Shown: positions 1 through 8,072, counted from the first letter of the stretch. The stretch is DNA of 64,000 nucleotides from Longispora albida DSM 44784 (GCF_000379825.1 NZ_KB903836.1:599-64598), one strand, 5' to 3'. The notes: generated from the sequence alone by a model not told the origin. Program-made: numbers and translations.

Positions 1-1337
1 GCGAAGTCACAGGCCGTGCACTCCGGAGAGTTCTGGAGCAGCAGGTTCGGCGACCCGTCACCAGCGGCCGTCACCCGGCCAGCCACCGCACCAGCCTTCA
101 CCGCGTCGGCCGTGGCCGCCGGGGTGAGACCGTAACGGGTACGGAGGTTGGCAGCGACGCCAGCGACGTGCGGGGTGGCCACCGAGGTACCGCTGGCCAC
201 CATGTACCAGTAGCCGTTCTCGGTCCCCCACGACGGCGCGATGGCCGAGGAGAGGATGTCGAGACCCGGCGCGAAGATGTCCACGCACTTGCCGTAGTTC
301 GACGCGCCGAGAACTGAGCCGTCCTCGTCGGTGAACGTGGCCCGCCAGTCGGAGCTGTTGGTGGCCCCGACCGTGATCGCCTCCGGAACCCGGGCCGGCG
401 ACTGCGTGCACGCGTCGACACCCGCGTTGCCTGCCGACACGACATACGTCTTGCCGGACGCGATCGACTTCTTCACCGCTTCGTCGACGGCCACGTCGCC
501 GTTCCGGAAACCGAGGCTCATGTTGACGACGGCGTTGGCTACACCGTTCTGAGTCACCCAGTCGATCCCGGAGACGACGGTCGACGTGCTACCGCCGCCG
601 TCGCAGTCCAGCACGCGGACCGCGGCGATGGTCGCCTTCTTCGCCACGCCGGCGCCAGCGCCAGCGATGGTGCCAGCCACGTGGGTACCGTGGCCCGCAC
701 AGTCGATGCTCGAGCCGCCGTCGTTGCTGAAGTCAGCGTAGGTGGCGGCCCGGCCACCGAACTCGTTGTGCCACGAGAGCACACCACTGTCGATCACGTA
801 GACCGTGGAGCTCTTGTCGTACGCCGAGGCCGGGTAGTGGAACGCCCCGTCCATCGGCCGGTCCGGCTGGTCGATCCGGTCCAGGCCCCACGGAAGCGGG
901 AAGTCGCCCGGCCACGGATCGGTGCTCACGTCGTCGGCACCAGCAGCACCCTTGAGGTTGAACCGCTTGCCGGAAATGGCGTCGACGGTCACCTTCTGGT
1001 CCTGCTGGACGTAGGCCACGGCCGGGTCAGCGGCGAGCTTGCGCGCCTCTGATTCCGACATGGCCGCGGCGTAACCCTTCAGGGCACTGCCGTAGACGCG
1101 CTTGACCTTGCCACCGTGCCGGCCCGACAGGCTGTCTGCGGATGCCGACACGGCGTCCTTGCTCTTGCTCTTGTCCTTGAGCACCACGACGTAGCTGCCC
1201 GGAATAGCATCCGGGTTGCCAGCTCCGACGATCTGCCCGCCCGGCTCAGCCGCCGCCGCACCAGCGACAGCGAACGTGAGACCGAGACCCATTGCCGCAC
1301 CCGCACCCAGAATCCTGGGCATGCGTGAACTGCGCAT
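1..1337 (-). CDS. Secreted subtilisin-family (S8) serine protease, C-terminus cut by window edge
   Basis: Extracellular endopeptidase. The frame reads from ATG 1337 (GGGGAGG about 10 nt upstream) to the left edge without a stop, giving 445 visible residues. A signal peptide with an AAAAE cleavage region covers about residues 1-28, then an inhibitor I9-like propeptide ([13 protein letters not shown] ... AYVQQDQ). The S8 catalytic triad is complete and in order: Asp in VYVIDSGV, His in GHGTHVAGT and Ser in [11 protein letters not shown], the last near base 193. The order prepropeptide-catalytic domain is that of proteinase K-like actinobacterial proteases. The sequence stops at the window edge just after a [10 protein letters not shown] stretch, so any C-terminal binding domain is not visible. 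It is monocistronic here and diverges from the HAD gene. Confidence 0.95.
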   Translation of the reverse strand, partial: MRSSRMPRILGAGAAMGLGLTFAVAGAAAAEPGGQIVGAGNPDAIPGSYVVVLKDKSKSKDAVSASADSLSGRHGGKVKRVYGSALKGYAAAMSESEARKLAADPAVAYVQQDQKVTVDAISGKRFNLKGAAGADDVSTDPWPGDFPLPWGLDRIDQPDRPMDGAFHYPASAYDKSSTVYVIDSGVLSWHNEFGGRAATYADFSNDGGSSIDCAGHGTHVAGTIAGAGAGVAKKATIAAVRVLDCDGGGSTSTVVSGIDWVTQNGVANAVVNMSLGFRNGDVAVDEAVKKSIASGKTYVVSAGNAGVDACTQSPARVPEAITVGATNSSDWRATFTDEDGSVLGASNYGKCVDIFAPGLDILSSAIAPSWGTENGYWYMVASGTSVATPHVAGVAANLRTRYGLTPAATADAVKAGAVAGRVTAAGDGSPNLLLQNSPECTACDF

Positions 1338-1588
1338 ATGAGGGTGTTCCTCCCCGTAATCCAAGCCGCGGCTCGATAGTCCGCGGCGCGCGAAAACTCG
1401 CGCGAGGAAAGTTAGCGAAATCACCTCACACATGCATCGCCCAAATGGCCATTATGGATGCCGGAACCCCCGGAAGTGACAAAGCCCACATCGAATAGTC
1501 CGAATTGGACTAGCTCGGCGCGAGAGCCTTGGCTGACCCGCACCGCCGGTCTATGGTTGCCGTCGTCACCGGGGAGAGGAACAGGGCA

Positions 1589-2221
1589 GTGAAGAAGTAC
1601 GTACTCTTCGATCACGACGGCGTTCTGGTGGATACCGAGCACTGGTACTACAAAGCCGGAGAACGCGCCCTGGCCGACATCGGCTTCACCCTGGACAAGG
1701 ACCAGTACCTCCAGGACATGAACCAGGGGCTGGCGACCTGGGCCCAGGCCAGGGCGGCGGGTGTCGGCGAGGAGACCATCAGCAGGCAGCGCGTGGTCCG
1801 CGACGCCTACTACCAGGAGTACCCGCGAACAGAGGCCATCGAGATCGAAGGCGTCCTGGAGACTCTCGCCGAGCTGTCGGAACACGTCCGCATGGCCATC
1901 GTGACCACGTCGAAGTGCGCGGACTTCGAGGTCATCCACGAGAAGCGCGGCATCAGGAAGTTCATGGACTTCGTGCTCGTCCGCGAGGACTACCAGCTCG
2001 CCAAGCCGCACCCGGAGCCGTACCTGACCGCCCTGAACCGCTTCGGCGCCACCAGGAAGGAGGCGCTGGTCGTCGAGGACTCGCTCCGAGGGCTGAACTC
2101 GGCGGTGGCGGCCGGTATCGACTGCGCCATCGTCCACAACGACTTCACGAAATCACACGACTTCTCGCAGGCGAGCCACCGGATCGCGACCCTCGCCGGA
2201 CTGAAAGACATCGTTCTCTAG
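1589..2221 (+). CDS. HAD-superfamily hydrolase (beta-phosphoglucomutase/phosphatase-like)
   Basis: Likely cytosolic phosphomonoesterase or phosphomutase of the HAD superfamily, about 210 aa. All four HAD motifs are visible: motif I FDHDGVLVDTE near the N-terminus, motif II IVTTSK, motif III lysine in LAKPHPEPY and motif IV VEDSLRGLNSA. The helical cap lies between motifs I and II (ALADIGFTLDKDQYL onward). I chose GTG 1589 because GGGGAGAGGA sits 8 nt upstream and the HAD strand starts right after; an upstream ATG at 1529 would add 20 unrelated residues. Its 3' end overlaps the convergent ATPase gene by 4 bp. The substrate cannot be assigned from sequence. Confidence 0.88.
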   Translation: MKKYVLFDHDGVLVDTEHWYYKAGERALADIGFTLDKDQYLQDMNQGLATWAQARAAGVGEETISRQRVVRDAYYQEYPRTEAIEIEGVLETLAELSEHVRMAIVTTSKCADFEVIHEKRGIRKFMDFVLVREDYQLAKPHPEPYLTALNRFGATRKEALVVEDSLRGLNSAVAAGIDCAIVHNDFTKSHDFSQASHRIATLAGLKDIVL

Positions 2222-2841
2222 CTCGGCAGCAGCTCCAGGCCGTGTGAGGCCGGTGCCGCGCCCAGCTCGATCGCCTGGAGAGCGCTCGCCGCGTCCCGGT
2301 CGAGCAGCACGACGCTCAGGTGCCCGCACAGCACCCCGGGCAGGCCGTCACCCTCCGGGAAACGCCAGGCCCTGGCGTGCTTGCGGAACGCCGACCCGCG
2401 TACCTTCCGGCCGCGCGCCTGCTGCCCGGCCCACGCCGTCTCCGGCGCCACGTCGAGGGCGACCACGTGGGTCTGGCCGCCGGTGACGAGCCGGAGCAGC
2501 CGGCGCCGCGTACCGCAGTCGTGCAGGATCACGCCGCGCCCCGCCCGGACGGCCCGGGAGACGGTGAGCAGGTGGCAGGCGTGGACGAGCGGCCGGTACA
2601 GCGCGTAGGGGACGCGGGAGCCGAGGCGCTGGCGCCAGCGGTTCCGCGACTGCTCGGAGTCGATGACCTGCGCGCCGCCGGGCAGGGGCACGGGCTGGTC
2701 CTCGCGGCCGGTCAGGCCGAACAGCCTCCGCAGCAGCGTCGTCTTGCCGGCGCCCGGGATGCCGACCACCACGATGGTGGACCCCACCGGGTACCGGAGG
2801 GTGATGTTCTCGGCCCTGCCCCGCAGGTCATGGACGTTCAC
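2218..2841 (-). CDS. Small P-loop NTPase/kinase-like protein
   Basis: About 207 aa. Walker A GIPGAGKTT lies about 25 residues from the N-terminus, preceded by a hydrophobic strand (STIVVVGIPG). A later strand-Asp segment (VILHDCG) and an Arg/Lys-rich stretch (ARGRKVRGSAFRKHAR) resembling a kinase LID fit a single-domain P-loop kinase such as zeta-toxin or shikimate-kinase-like folds. GTG 2841 overlaps the stop of the upstream TetR gene (GTGA), indicating translational coupling and a shared transcript. The context suggests the regulator controls it. Substrate unknown; I do not claim a toxin role. Confidence 0.7.
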   Translation of the reverse strand: MNVHDLRGRAENITLRYPVGSTIVVVGIPGAGKTTLLRRLFGLTGREDQPVPLPGGAQVIDSEQSRNRWRQRLGSRVPYALYRPLVHACHLLTVSRAVRAGRGVILHDCGTRRRLLRLVTGGQTHVVALDVAPETAWAGQQARGRKVRGSAFRKHARAWRFPEGDGLPGVLCGHLSVVLLDRDAASALQAIELGAAPASHGLELLPS

Positions 2842-3446
2842 GGCAGGCTCGCCGTGAGCCGGGCCAGATAGCTGGCGTAGAGCGCGCGGAGATCCGTGGT
2901 CTCCGGATCGACCAGCCACAGAATCAGCGCACCTTCCAGAAAAGCGAGCAGTTCGGCCGCAGTGCCCTGCGGGTCGTCACTTCCAGCATCCGCCAGCACT
3001 GCGGCCAGGTGGTGCCGCAGCATCCTGCCACGCTCCTGGAACCACAGGTGTACCGGAGAGCCTGTGCCCAGCTGCTCGGCCTGAAGCACGGCGTGCAGCG
3101 TGGCCAGCCCGGAGTGCCGCATCGTGTGCTCGGCGTCGGACAGCAGCGCCTCGGCGAGCCCGGCCCACCCGGTGCCCGCATACCCCTCCAGCCGGGCGGC
3201 CGACCGCGCGTCGTGCTCGGCCAGCACCGCCTGCAACAGGGCTTCCTTCGTGCCGAAGTGGTGGATCACGGCCGAGGGTGTGACCCCGGCGGCGGCTCCG
3301 ATCGCGGCGACGGAGGTGCCACGGTAACCGTGCTGGCCGAACAGGCCGATCGCGGCATCGACGATCTGGCGGCGGCGCTCGGCGCCACGCCGCTGTACCT
3401 GTCCCTTGATCCCGGCTATGCCCGCCAGTTTATCGGATTGCCGCAC
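2838..3446 (-). CDS. TetR/AcrR family transcriptional regulator
   Basis: About 202 aa, with an N-terminal TetR helix-turn-helix (RRRQIVDAAIGLFGQHGYRG, then TSVAAIGAAAGVTPSAVIHHF) and an all-helical C-terminal ligand domain. GTG 3446 is the likely start; an in-frame ATG at 3476 would overlap the start codon of the divergent SRPBCC gene. The gene is translationally coupled to the downstream ATPase. It lies back-to-back with the SRPBCC gene, so the short shared intergenic region probably carries its operator, but I could not define a dyad there. Confidence 0.88.
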   Translation of the reverse strand: MRQSDKLAGIAGIKGQVQRRGAERRRQIVDAAIGLFGQHGYRGTSVAAIGAAAGVTPSAVIHHFGTKEALLQAVLAEHDARSAARLEGYAGTGWAGLAEALLSDAEHTMRHSGLATLHAVLQAEQLGTGSPVHLWFQERGRMLRHHLAAVLADAGSDDPQGTAAELLAFLEGALILWLVDPETTDLRALYASYLARLTASLP

Positions 3447-3474
3447 GGGGGAGCCGTCATTATCCTGAACGACC

Positions 3475-3906
3475 ATGCAGGAAAATACGATCCACACCAC
3501 CGTCACCATCCATGCCCCAGCCGCCCGGGTCTGGGCGGTCCTGGCCGACTTCCCCGGGTATGCCGGCTGGAACCCGGTGCTCGAATACCTCTCCGGCACG
3601 GCGGACCCGGGCGCGGATGTCCTGACCAGGGCGGCCAAGGGCACCCCGGCCGAGCGCGACTTTCCCGGGACCGTGATCGAGGCCGTCCCCGGCAAGCTCC
3701 TCGTGACCGAGGGCGGCGACCCGGCCATGCTCCACGGCCGCCACCGCTGGGAACTGTCCGAAGTAAACGGATATACCGTCCTGGTCAACTCCGAGACCCT
3801 CACCGGAGCCCTCGCGGACTCGGTCCTCGGCGAGCACCGGGCGGCGCTGACCGCCGAGTTCGACGCCTTCAACGAGGCGCTGAAGACGGAGGCGGAGCGG
3901 GACTGA
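3475..3906 (+). CDS. SRPBCC (START/polyketide cyclase-like) family protein
   Basis: 143 aa, a single SRPBCC domain. The first strand and helix read TVTIHAPAARVWAVLADFPG followed by YAGWNPVL, a classic START-like N-terminus in which the helix caps a hydrophobic pocket. Later strands (GKLLVTEGGDP, HRWELSEVNGYTVLVNSE) and the long C-terminal helix (HRAALTAEFDAFNEALK) complete the helix-grip fold. Family members bind or modify hydrophobic ligands; the ligand here is unknown. It diverges from the TetR gene and ends in a hairpin terminator at 3913-3937. Confidence 0.82.
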   Translation: MQENTIHTTVTIHAPAARVWAVLADFPGYAGWNPVLEYLSGTADPGADVLTRAAKGTPAERDFPGTVIEAVPGKLLVTEGGDPAMLHGRHRWELSEVNGYTVLVNSETLTGALADSVLGEHRAALTAEFDAFNEALKTEAERD

Positions 3907-3912
3907 CAAGGC

Positions 3913-3937
3913 GGAAGGCCGGGGACACCGGCCTTCC
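3913..3937 (+). terminator. Rho-independent-type hairpin after the SRPBCC gene
   Basis: Ten-base perfect stem (3913-3922 with 3928-3937) and a 5-nt loop, 6 nt after the stop codon, followed by C-rich rather than T-rich sequence as is common in high-GC actinobacteria. Confidence 0.65.
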
Positions 3938-4037
3938 CCCTCACTAGATCACGCGCTGAGCTGCGAAAACAAGACTTGAATCTGGCTGTCGTCACCGGCA
4001 GGCTTCCCCGGGTCGATTCGAGAACGGGGAGACGTAC

Positions 4038-4625
4038 ATGCGCGACCAGGTGACCACAGCGGACCTGCGGGCGGCCGTAGCCGGAGTGGCGGAGCTGCTC
4101 GGCACGGCGATCGGAGAAGACTGGACGGCAAAGGCCGGTACCACGGACTGGACCTGCGCGGCGACCGTCCGGCACCTCGGTGAGGTGGGCGTGCACTACG
4201 CGGCCCAGCTCGCCGTGCGCGCCGGTACCGGGCACGTCCGGGTGATGAGCGGGCCGCACCCGGAGGGTACGAACAGCCGGCTCGCCCAGCACATGGAGTC
4301 CGGCGGAGCGCTGCTCGCCGCCGTCGTGGAGTCCGCCCCGCCGGACGCGCGGGCCTTCCACGCGTACGGGATCGCCGACCCGGAGGGCTGGGCGGCGATG
4401 GGGTGCGCGGAGTTCCTGCTGCACGGCGGGGATCTCGCGGCGGGGCTCGGAGTCCCGTACGAGCCGGACGGCGAACTGTGCGGCCGGGTACTGGCCCGGC
4501 TCGCACCCCAGCACACAGCCCACGGCCTGGACGGCTGGCTGGGCCTGCGCTACGCCTCGGGCCGCGCCGCCGTACCGGGGCTGCCCAGCGTGGGTACCTG
4601 GCGCTGGCAGGCAGCGCCGGCCTGA
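4038..4625 (+). CDS. DinB/maleylpyruvate-isomerase N-terminal-like protein
   Basis: 195 aa, helical. The opening (LRAAVAGVAELLGTAIG ... TDWTCAATVRHLGEVGVHYA) matches the mycothiol-dependent maleylpyruvate isomerase/DinB four-helix metal-binding fold, with candidate metal ligands in VRHLGEV and in LLHGGDLA. Actinobacterial members use mycothiol or are of unknown function. A GGGGAG site precedes ATG 4038 by 6 nt. The 3' end abuts the damaged lipoprotein gene running the other way. Family membership is fairly secure; the reaction is not. Confidence 0.72.
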   Translation: MRDQVTTADLRAAVAGVAELLGTAIGEDWTAKAGTTDWTCAATVRHLGEVGVHYAAQLAVRAGTGHVRVMSGPHPEGTNSRLAQHMESGGALLAAVVESAPPDARAFHAYGIADPEGWAAMGCAEFLLHGGDLAAGLGVPYEPDGELCGRVLARLAPQHTAHGLDGWLGLRYASGRAAVPGLPSVGTWRWQAAPA

Positions 4626-4631
4626 GCCTGC

Positions 4632-4965
4632 TAGGGCTTGGGCTTGGCAGGTAATCGAGCAGCGCGGGGCTGGAGACGAGCCGCGTCGCGGCCGCCAGGT
4701 CCACTGGGTACTTGGCCGCCGCGTCCCTGGTGTTCAAGATGTCGACGGAGATCGAGCCGTGCCCGGGATAGACCATCGCCGCACGGAGAATGCCGGTTAC
4801 CGGTTCGCCGGCGTTGGTGAACAGCAGCGATCCGTCCGCCTGCGGCTGCGCGGACGCCGCATGCGTGCGGGTCGGCTGCGGCGTGGACGAGCTGGTGCAC
4901 GCCGCCAGGGCACCGGCGGCGAACAGCGCGGCCATAGCCTTCGCGGAAGGCAGCTTGGTACTCAT
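4632..4965 (-). pseudogene. Lipoprotein gene fragment whose frame runs on without a proper C-terminus
   Basis: From ATG 4965 the product has an n-region with two Lys, a hydrophobic core (AMAALFAAGALAAC) with lipobox LAAC, then about 85 residues of ordinary secreted sequence ending ALLDYLPSPSPS. In the same frame the reading continues with no stop through the whole antisense of the DinB-like gene to about 3949, giving Arg/Pro-rich nonsense. A one-base shift near 4640-4650 would reach a TAG at 4631. I read this as a truncated or frameshifted lipoprotein; an intact short gene overlapping its neighbour is the alternative. Confidence 0.5.
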
Positions 4966-5044
4966 GTCGTTTCCCTGTGCGCCGGACAGCCGTTCGCCGG
5001 CCTGCCCGGCCCCGGGCCACTACATCAGGTGGATCTTGGCCGCG

Positions 5045-5090
5045 CACGCGAGAACCCCCGGCTGCCCACAAGGCCGGGGGTTCTCGCGTG
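5045..5090. terminator. Strong bidirectional hairpin terminator
   Basis: Perfect 17-bp inverted repeat (5045-5061 with 5074-5090) around a 12-nt loop, 11 nt beyond the stop codon of the azoreductase gene. It separates that gene from the lipoprotein fragment. Confidence 0.85.
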
Positions 5091-5101
5091 ACTGGGTGTG
5101 A

Positions 5102-5701
5102 TCAGGCGGCGACGAGGTCGCTGATCTGGGCGATGGCGCGCGCCTCGGCACCCTCGGCGTCGAACGCCTGGCCGGTGCCGTCGAGCACCTGGACGTCCTT
5201 GACCCCGAGGAAGTTCAGGAAGAAGGCGGCGAAGCCGCTGGCGTAGTCGCCCTGGCCGTCGATCGAGGTGCCGCCGCTGGTGACCGCGAGGTACGCCTTG
5301 CGGATGTTGTGCACCATGCCGACCGGGCCGGTCTCGGTGTAGTGGAAGGTCTCGTCGACGGCCGCGATCTGGTCGAAGTACGCCTTGAGGCTGGCCGGCA
5401 CCGAGAAGTTGTAGATCGGCAGGCCGACGACCAGGTAGTCCGCCGACTTGAACTCGTCGATCAGGTGCTTGGAAGCCGACACCACGTGGTGCTGCGCCGG
5501 GGTACGTTCGGCAACCGGCGTGTACCGGGCCTCGATCAGCGTCTCGGTCACCACGGGCAGGCCCTGGGCGACGTCGCGCTCGATCACCTGGGCGTCCGGG
5601 TGCTGGCGGAGAAGGTCGGCGACCACGGCCTCCGCGATCCGTCGGCTGCTGGCGTCGGCGTACCGGGCACTAGAGTTGACCTTGAGAATGCGGACGGACA
5701 T
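5102..5701 (-). CDS. azoR: FMN-dependent NADH-azoreductase / NAD(P)H quinone reductase
   Basis: 199-aa flavodoxin-fold oxidoreductase of the AzoR family, reducing quinones or azo compounds with NAD(P)H through FMN. Visible family marks are the N-terminal strand and phosphate loop VNSSARYADASSRR, the FMN-binding PIYNFSVPASLKAYFD segment, and the late TSGGTS loop. ATG 5701 has GGAGG 6 nt upstream; the open frame extends further up but that part is leader DNA. It diverges from an HxlR-type regulator, and the intergenic region holds three related dyads. Such pairs are typical of quinone/electrophile-responsive regulation. Confidence 0.9.
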   Translation of the reverse strand: MSVRILKVNSSARYADASSRRIAEAVVADLLRQHPDAQVIERDVAQGLPVVTETLIEARYTPVAERTPAQHHVVSASKHLIDEFKSADYLVVGLPIYNFSVPASLKAYFDQIAAVDETFHYTETGPVGMVHNIRKAYLAVTSGGTSIDGQGDYASGFAAFFLNFLGVKDVQVLDGTGQAFDAEGAEARAIAQISDLVAA

Positions 5702-5740
5702 GGGAGCCTCCGGGCTCTTGCGGGGGTATCGTTGGGGTTG

Positions 5741-5797
5741 CTTACCATAGGTAAGCGGCCTTGCGCTTATGAAACGTAAGCGCTTACTGATGGTAAG
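5741..5797. promoter_or_regulatory. Cluster of three CTTAC/GTAAG dyads, probable HxlR-family operator
   Basis: Between the divergent azoreductase and HxlR genes lie: CTTACC-3-GGTAAG at 5741-5755, GCGCTTA-7-TAAGCGC at 5763-5783 and CTTAC-5-GTAAG at 5783-5797. All share the half-site CTTAC or CTTA. Their position over the divergent promoters fits autoregulation and control of azoR by the HxlR protein. The sequence shows the repeats; the binding is inferred. Confidence 0.75.
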
Positions 5798-5816
5798 TGC
5801 AAGGGGAGGGGAAGTG

Positions 5817-6275
5817 ATGGAGGCCATACCGAAGACGAGCGAGGGGTACTGCGCTCAGGTGCAGTTCGCCGCTGAGCTGGTCGGACGCCGGTGGACGGCT
5901 TCCATCATCGGGGTGTTGTGTGAGCTGGGTCACGCCCGGTTCCGTGACATCAAGGCCAGCATTCCGGGTTTGTCAGACCGGCTGCTCGCCGACCGGCTCG
6001 AGGAGCTGGAGCAGTACGGCATCACGCGGCGATGTCCCGACGGCAGCGGGTACGGGATCACGGAGAAGGGCCGCGAGCTGGAGCCGATCCTCGGCTCGCT
6101 CGGCACGTGGACGTACAAGTGGGACGACGAGCTCGGCCCGAAGCCCGGCCGGAAGAACTGCCCCTCGGCGGAGGCGTGCCCCGAGCCGGACGAGGACGGC
6201 ACGGAAGCCGGGCCGGTGAACACCACGGTCACAGCGGCACCCAGCGGCCCGGCCCAGGTCCGGGTCGACGCCTAG
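5817..6275 (+). CDS. HxlR-family winged-helix transcriptional regulator
   Basis: 152 aa. The HxlR/MarR-like winged helix is clear: a Cys near the N-terminus (EGYCAQVQFAAELVGRRW, the redox/electrophile-sensing position in many HxlR proteins), then the recognition region FRDIKASIPGLSDRLLADRL and the wing YGITEKG. ATG 5817 is preceded by AAGGGGAGGGG. The C-terminal tail (about residues 105-152) is Pro/Glu/Thr-rich, includes a second Cys pair (NCPSAEACPEP) and is not part of the core fold. It probably binds the dyads upstream and represses azoR. Confidence 0.88.
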   Translation: MEAIPKTSEGYCAQVQFAAELVGRRWTASIIGVLCELGHARFRDIKASIPGLSDRLLADRLEELEQYGITRRCPDGSGYGITEKGRELEPILGSLGTWTYKWDDELGPKPGRKNCPSAEACPEPDEDGTEAGPVNTTVTAAPSGPAQVRVDA

Positions 6276-6282
6276 CCGCAGG

Positions 6283-6444
6283 TCAGGAGCTCTTCTTCTC
6301 TCCCGTGTACTCCGGATCGTCCGGCCCCTCGCTGGGGGCCGTGGCATGCTCCCCGCGCCGCTTGGCCTCAGCGGTCGGAGCGTCGTCCGGATACGCCTGG
6401 GAGTCGACAGTCGTGTCGTAAGGGCGCTTCTTCTCGGTCTTCAT
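6283..6444 (-). CDS. 53-aa hydrophilic protein of unknown function
   Basis: ATG 6444 with GGGGAGG 7-8 nt upstream. The product starts MKTEKKRPYDTTVDSQAYP and is rich in Lys, Glu, Asp, Pro and Ser, with no hydrophobic core, Cys or signal, so it is likely an intrinsically disordered cytosolic protein. I do not recognise it. A 96-nt nested inverted repeat lies 68 nt upstream of its start on the same strand, and its stop lies close to the convergent HxlR gene end. A second small hydrophilic gene at 47537 also sits behind a nested inverted repeat. Confidence 0.6.
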   Translation of the reverse strand: MKTEKKRPYDTTVDSQAYPDDAPTAEAKRRGEHATAPSEGPDDPEYTGEKKSS

Positions 6445-6511
6445 GAGCTGACCTCCCCGCACACGTACCAGCTTAATTCCCTGCTCTTGATCTTGGTCTA
6501 AGACGCGGTGG

Positions 6512-6607
6512 CCCGCTGAGCGGAAATCTGATCGCATAAACGAAAGCCCGTGTACTGGGTTGTACACGGGCTTTCGTTTCGCGCAGCTCAGATTTTCGCT
6601 CAGCGGG
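6512..6607. terminator. Nested double inverted repeat, large hairpin terminator
   Basis: Inner hairpin: 18-bp perfect stem (6538-6555 with 6562-6579), loop of 6 nt. Outer arms: 6512-6531 with 6588-6607, 20 bp with one mismatch; the right arm overlaps the last codons and stop of the dehydrogenase-JAB gene. Folded RNA would be a long two-part stem. It works as a terminator for the gene ending at 6600, but the outer arms are unusual for a simple terminator. Confidence 0.8.
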
Positions 6608-8072
6608 TCGGCAGCACCTGAGTGATGCGGAGGGCGGGGGAGTCGGGGGTGGCGGTCCAGGCGCCGAGGGTGTAGCCGATCTGGCCGCCGGCGTGCCCCT
6701 CGAAGTAGCAGATCATGTTGACCGGCCAGCCGGTCTGCTGGAGGACGTAGCTGTCCATCGGGGTCGGGTTCTCGCTGATCCGCATGCCGCGTTCCCCGGG
6801 CGGGCCGATCTGGTGCCAGTCGGGGTGCAGGTGGATCGAGCCGAGTACTTCCAGGTCGTCGTCCTCGGCGTCGCGTGTGATCCGCAGCAGGTCCTTCGAG
6901 TCGCACCAGAAGCCCCGGCGGCTGTTGCGGTACGCGGCGCCGAAGCAGGGGACGATGGTCTGCTCGTACTCCTCGGCCGCGACCTCGTCGCTGGAGCGCA
7001 CGTTGCGGCCGAAGGCGATCCGCTCCACGGTGTACCGGCCGCCCTCCGCCCGGCCGACGAGCACCGCGAAGCAGGAGGGTGGCTCCTCCGGGGTACACGC
7101 GAGGTATTCCTCCCTGGCTGCCTCCAGGAACGGCGCCAGCACGCCCGGGCCGAGCACCACCTCGGCCGGCTCGGCAGGTGCCGGGCTGGCGAGCAGGTGC
7201 CGGGCCAGTGCGTCGTCGAGCGCCTCGGCCCGCCCGCCCGACCAGTCGTAGAAGCCCCGGCCGCTCTTCATGCCGAGGTGGCCGGCGCCGACCAGCTCGG
7301 ACAGTGCCGGCGGGACGGGCTTACCCTGGCGTTCGAGGATGGCGGTGACGGTGTCGAGGCCGGCCATGTCGAGCCGGTCGAAGATCCCGGTCACGCCGAA
7401 CCGGCTGCCGATGCCCTTGCTGAGCACCAGGTCGACCAGCTCCGGCTCGGCGACGCCCTCGGCGACGATCCGGAAGGCCTCGCCGAGCAGCGCTGTCTGG
7501 AGGCGCGGGCCGATCGTGCCGGGCGCGTCCCAGCCGAAGACGCCGGCTGTCTTGCCCAGGCCCTCGATGATCTCCCGGGCCGCCGTGACGGCCTCGGGGG
7601 CCGTGTCCTCACCAGGCACGATGTCGACCAGCGGCACGAGGTGCGCTGGCAGGTAGAAGTGCGTGGCCAGGATGCGGTCACGGTGCGTGGCCTTCGCCGC
7701 GATCCCGGTCACCGGCAGTGCGGTGGTCGTCGATCCGATCAGGACATCGGGTGCCGCGAGGCTGTCCAGCTCCGCGATGATCTCCTGCTTGATCTCGAGA
7801 TTCTCCGGTACCGCCTCGACGAGGTGATCGGCTCCGGCCACCGCTGTGGCCAGCCGGTCGGTGTGGGTGATCCGGCGGAGTGTGGCCTCGGCTCCCGGTA
7901 CGCCGAGCCTCGTGAGCTGGGTGGCGAGCCGGGTGACCTGGGAGCGGCCGGAACGCGAGTACAGGGTGACCTGCCGGCCGGCCAGCGCGTACGCGAAGGC
8001 GATGCCGCTGCCCATCGCTCCGGCGCCGATCACACCGACCTGGCGGGCGGCTGTCCGATAGGAAGGGGTCAT
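6600..8072 (-). CDS. 3-hydroxyacyl-CoA dehydrogenase fused to a C-terminal JAB/JAMM metalloprotease-like domain
   Basis: 490 aa in two parts. Residues about 10-195 are a Rossmann domain (VGVIGAGAMGSGIAFA, then ATHFYLPAHLVPLVDI with the catalytic-type His) and about 196-290 the helical dehydrogenase C-domain ending GHLGMKSGRGFYDW. These are the marks of 3-hydroxybutyryl/hydroxyacyl-CoA dehydrogenases. Residues about 310-490 look like a JAB/MPN domain: a Glu-containing strand (EEPPSCFAVLVG) and a JAMM-like HLHPDWH followed by PTPMD, with a longer than usual insert between HxH and TxxD. It diverges from alkB, suggesting a link to alkane or fatty-acid oxidation. The fusion itself is continuous with no frameshift; the JAB assignment is from motif reading only. 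Confidence 0.82.
   Translation of the reverse strand: MTPSYRTAARQVGVIGAGAMGSGIAFAYALAGRQVTLYSRSGRSQVTRLATQLTRLGVPGAEATLRRITHTDRLATAVAGADHLVEAVPENLEIKQEIIAELDSLAAPDVLIGSTTTALPVTGIAAKATHRDRILATHFYLPAHLVPLVDIVPGEDTAPEAVTAAREIIEGLGKTAGVFGWDAPGTIGPRLQTALLGEAFRIVAEGVAEPELVDLVLSKGIGSRFGVTGIFDRLDMAGLDTVTAILERQGKPVPPALSELVGAGHLGMKSGRGFYDWSGGRAEALDDALARHLLASPAPAEPAEVVLGPGVLAPFLEAAREEYLACTPEEPPSCFAVLVGRAEGGRYTVERIAFGRNVRSSDEVAAEEYEQTIVPCFGAAYRNSRRGFWCDSKDLLRITRDAEDDDLEVLGSIHLHPDWHQIGPPGERGMRISENPTPMDSYVLQQTGWPVNMICYFEGHAGGQIGYTLGAWTATPDSPALRITQVLPTR

Noticed and set aside
2218-3446. Toxin-antitoxin reading of the TetR/P-loop kinase pair
   Set aside because: The antitoxin-like partner is an ordinary TetR repressor and the kinase lacks clear zeta-toxin substrate motifs.
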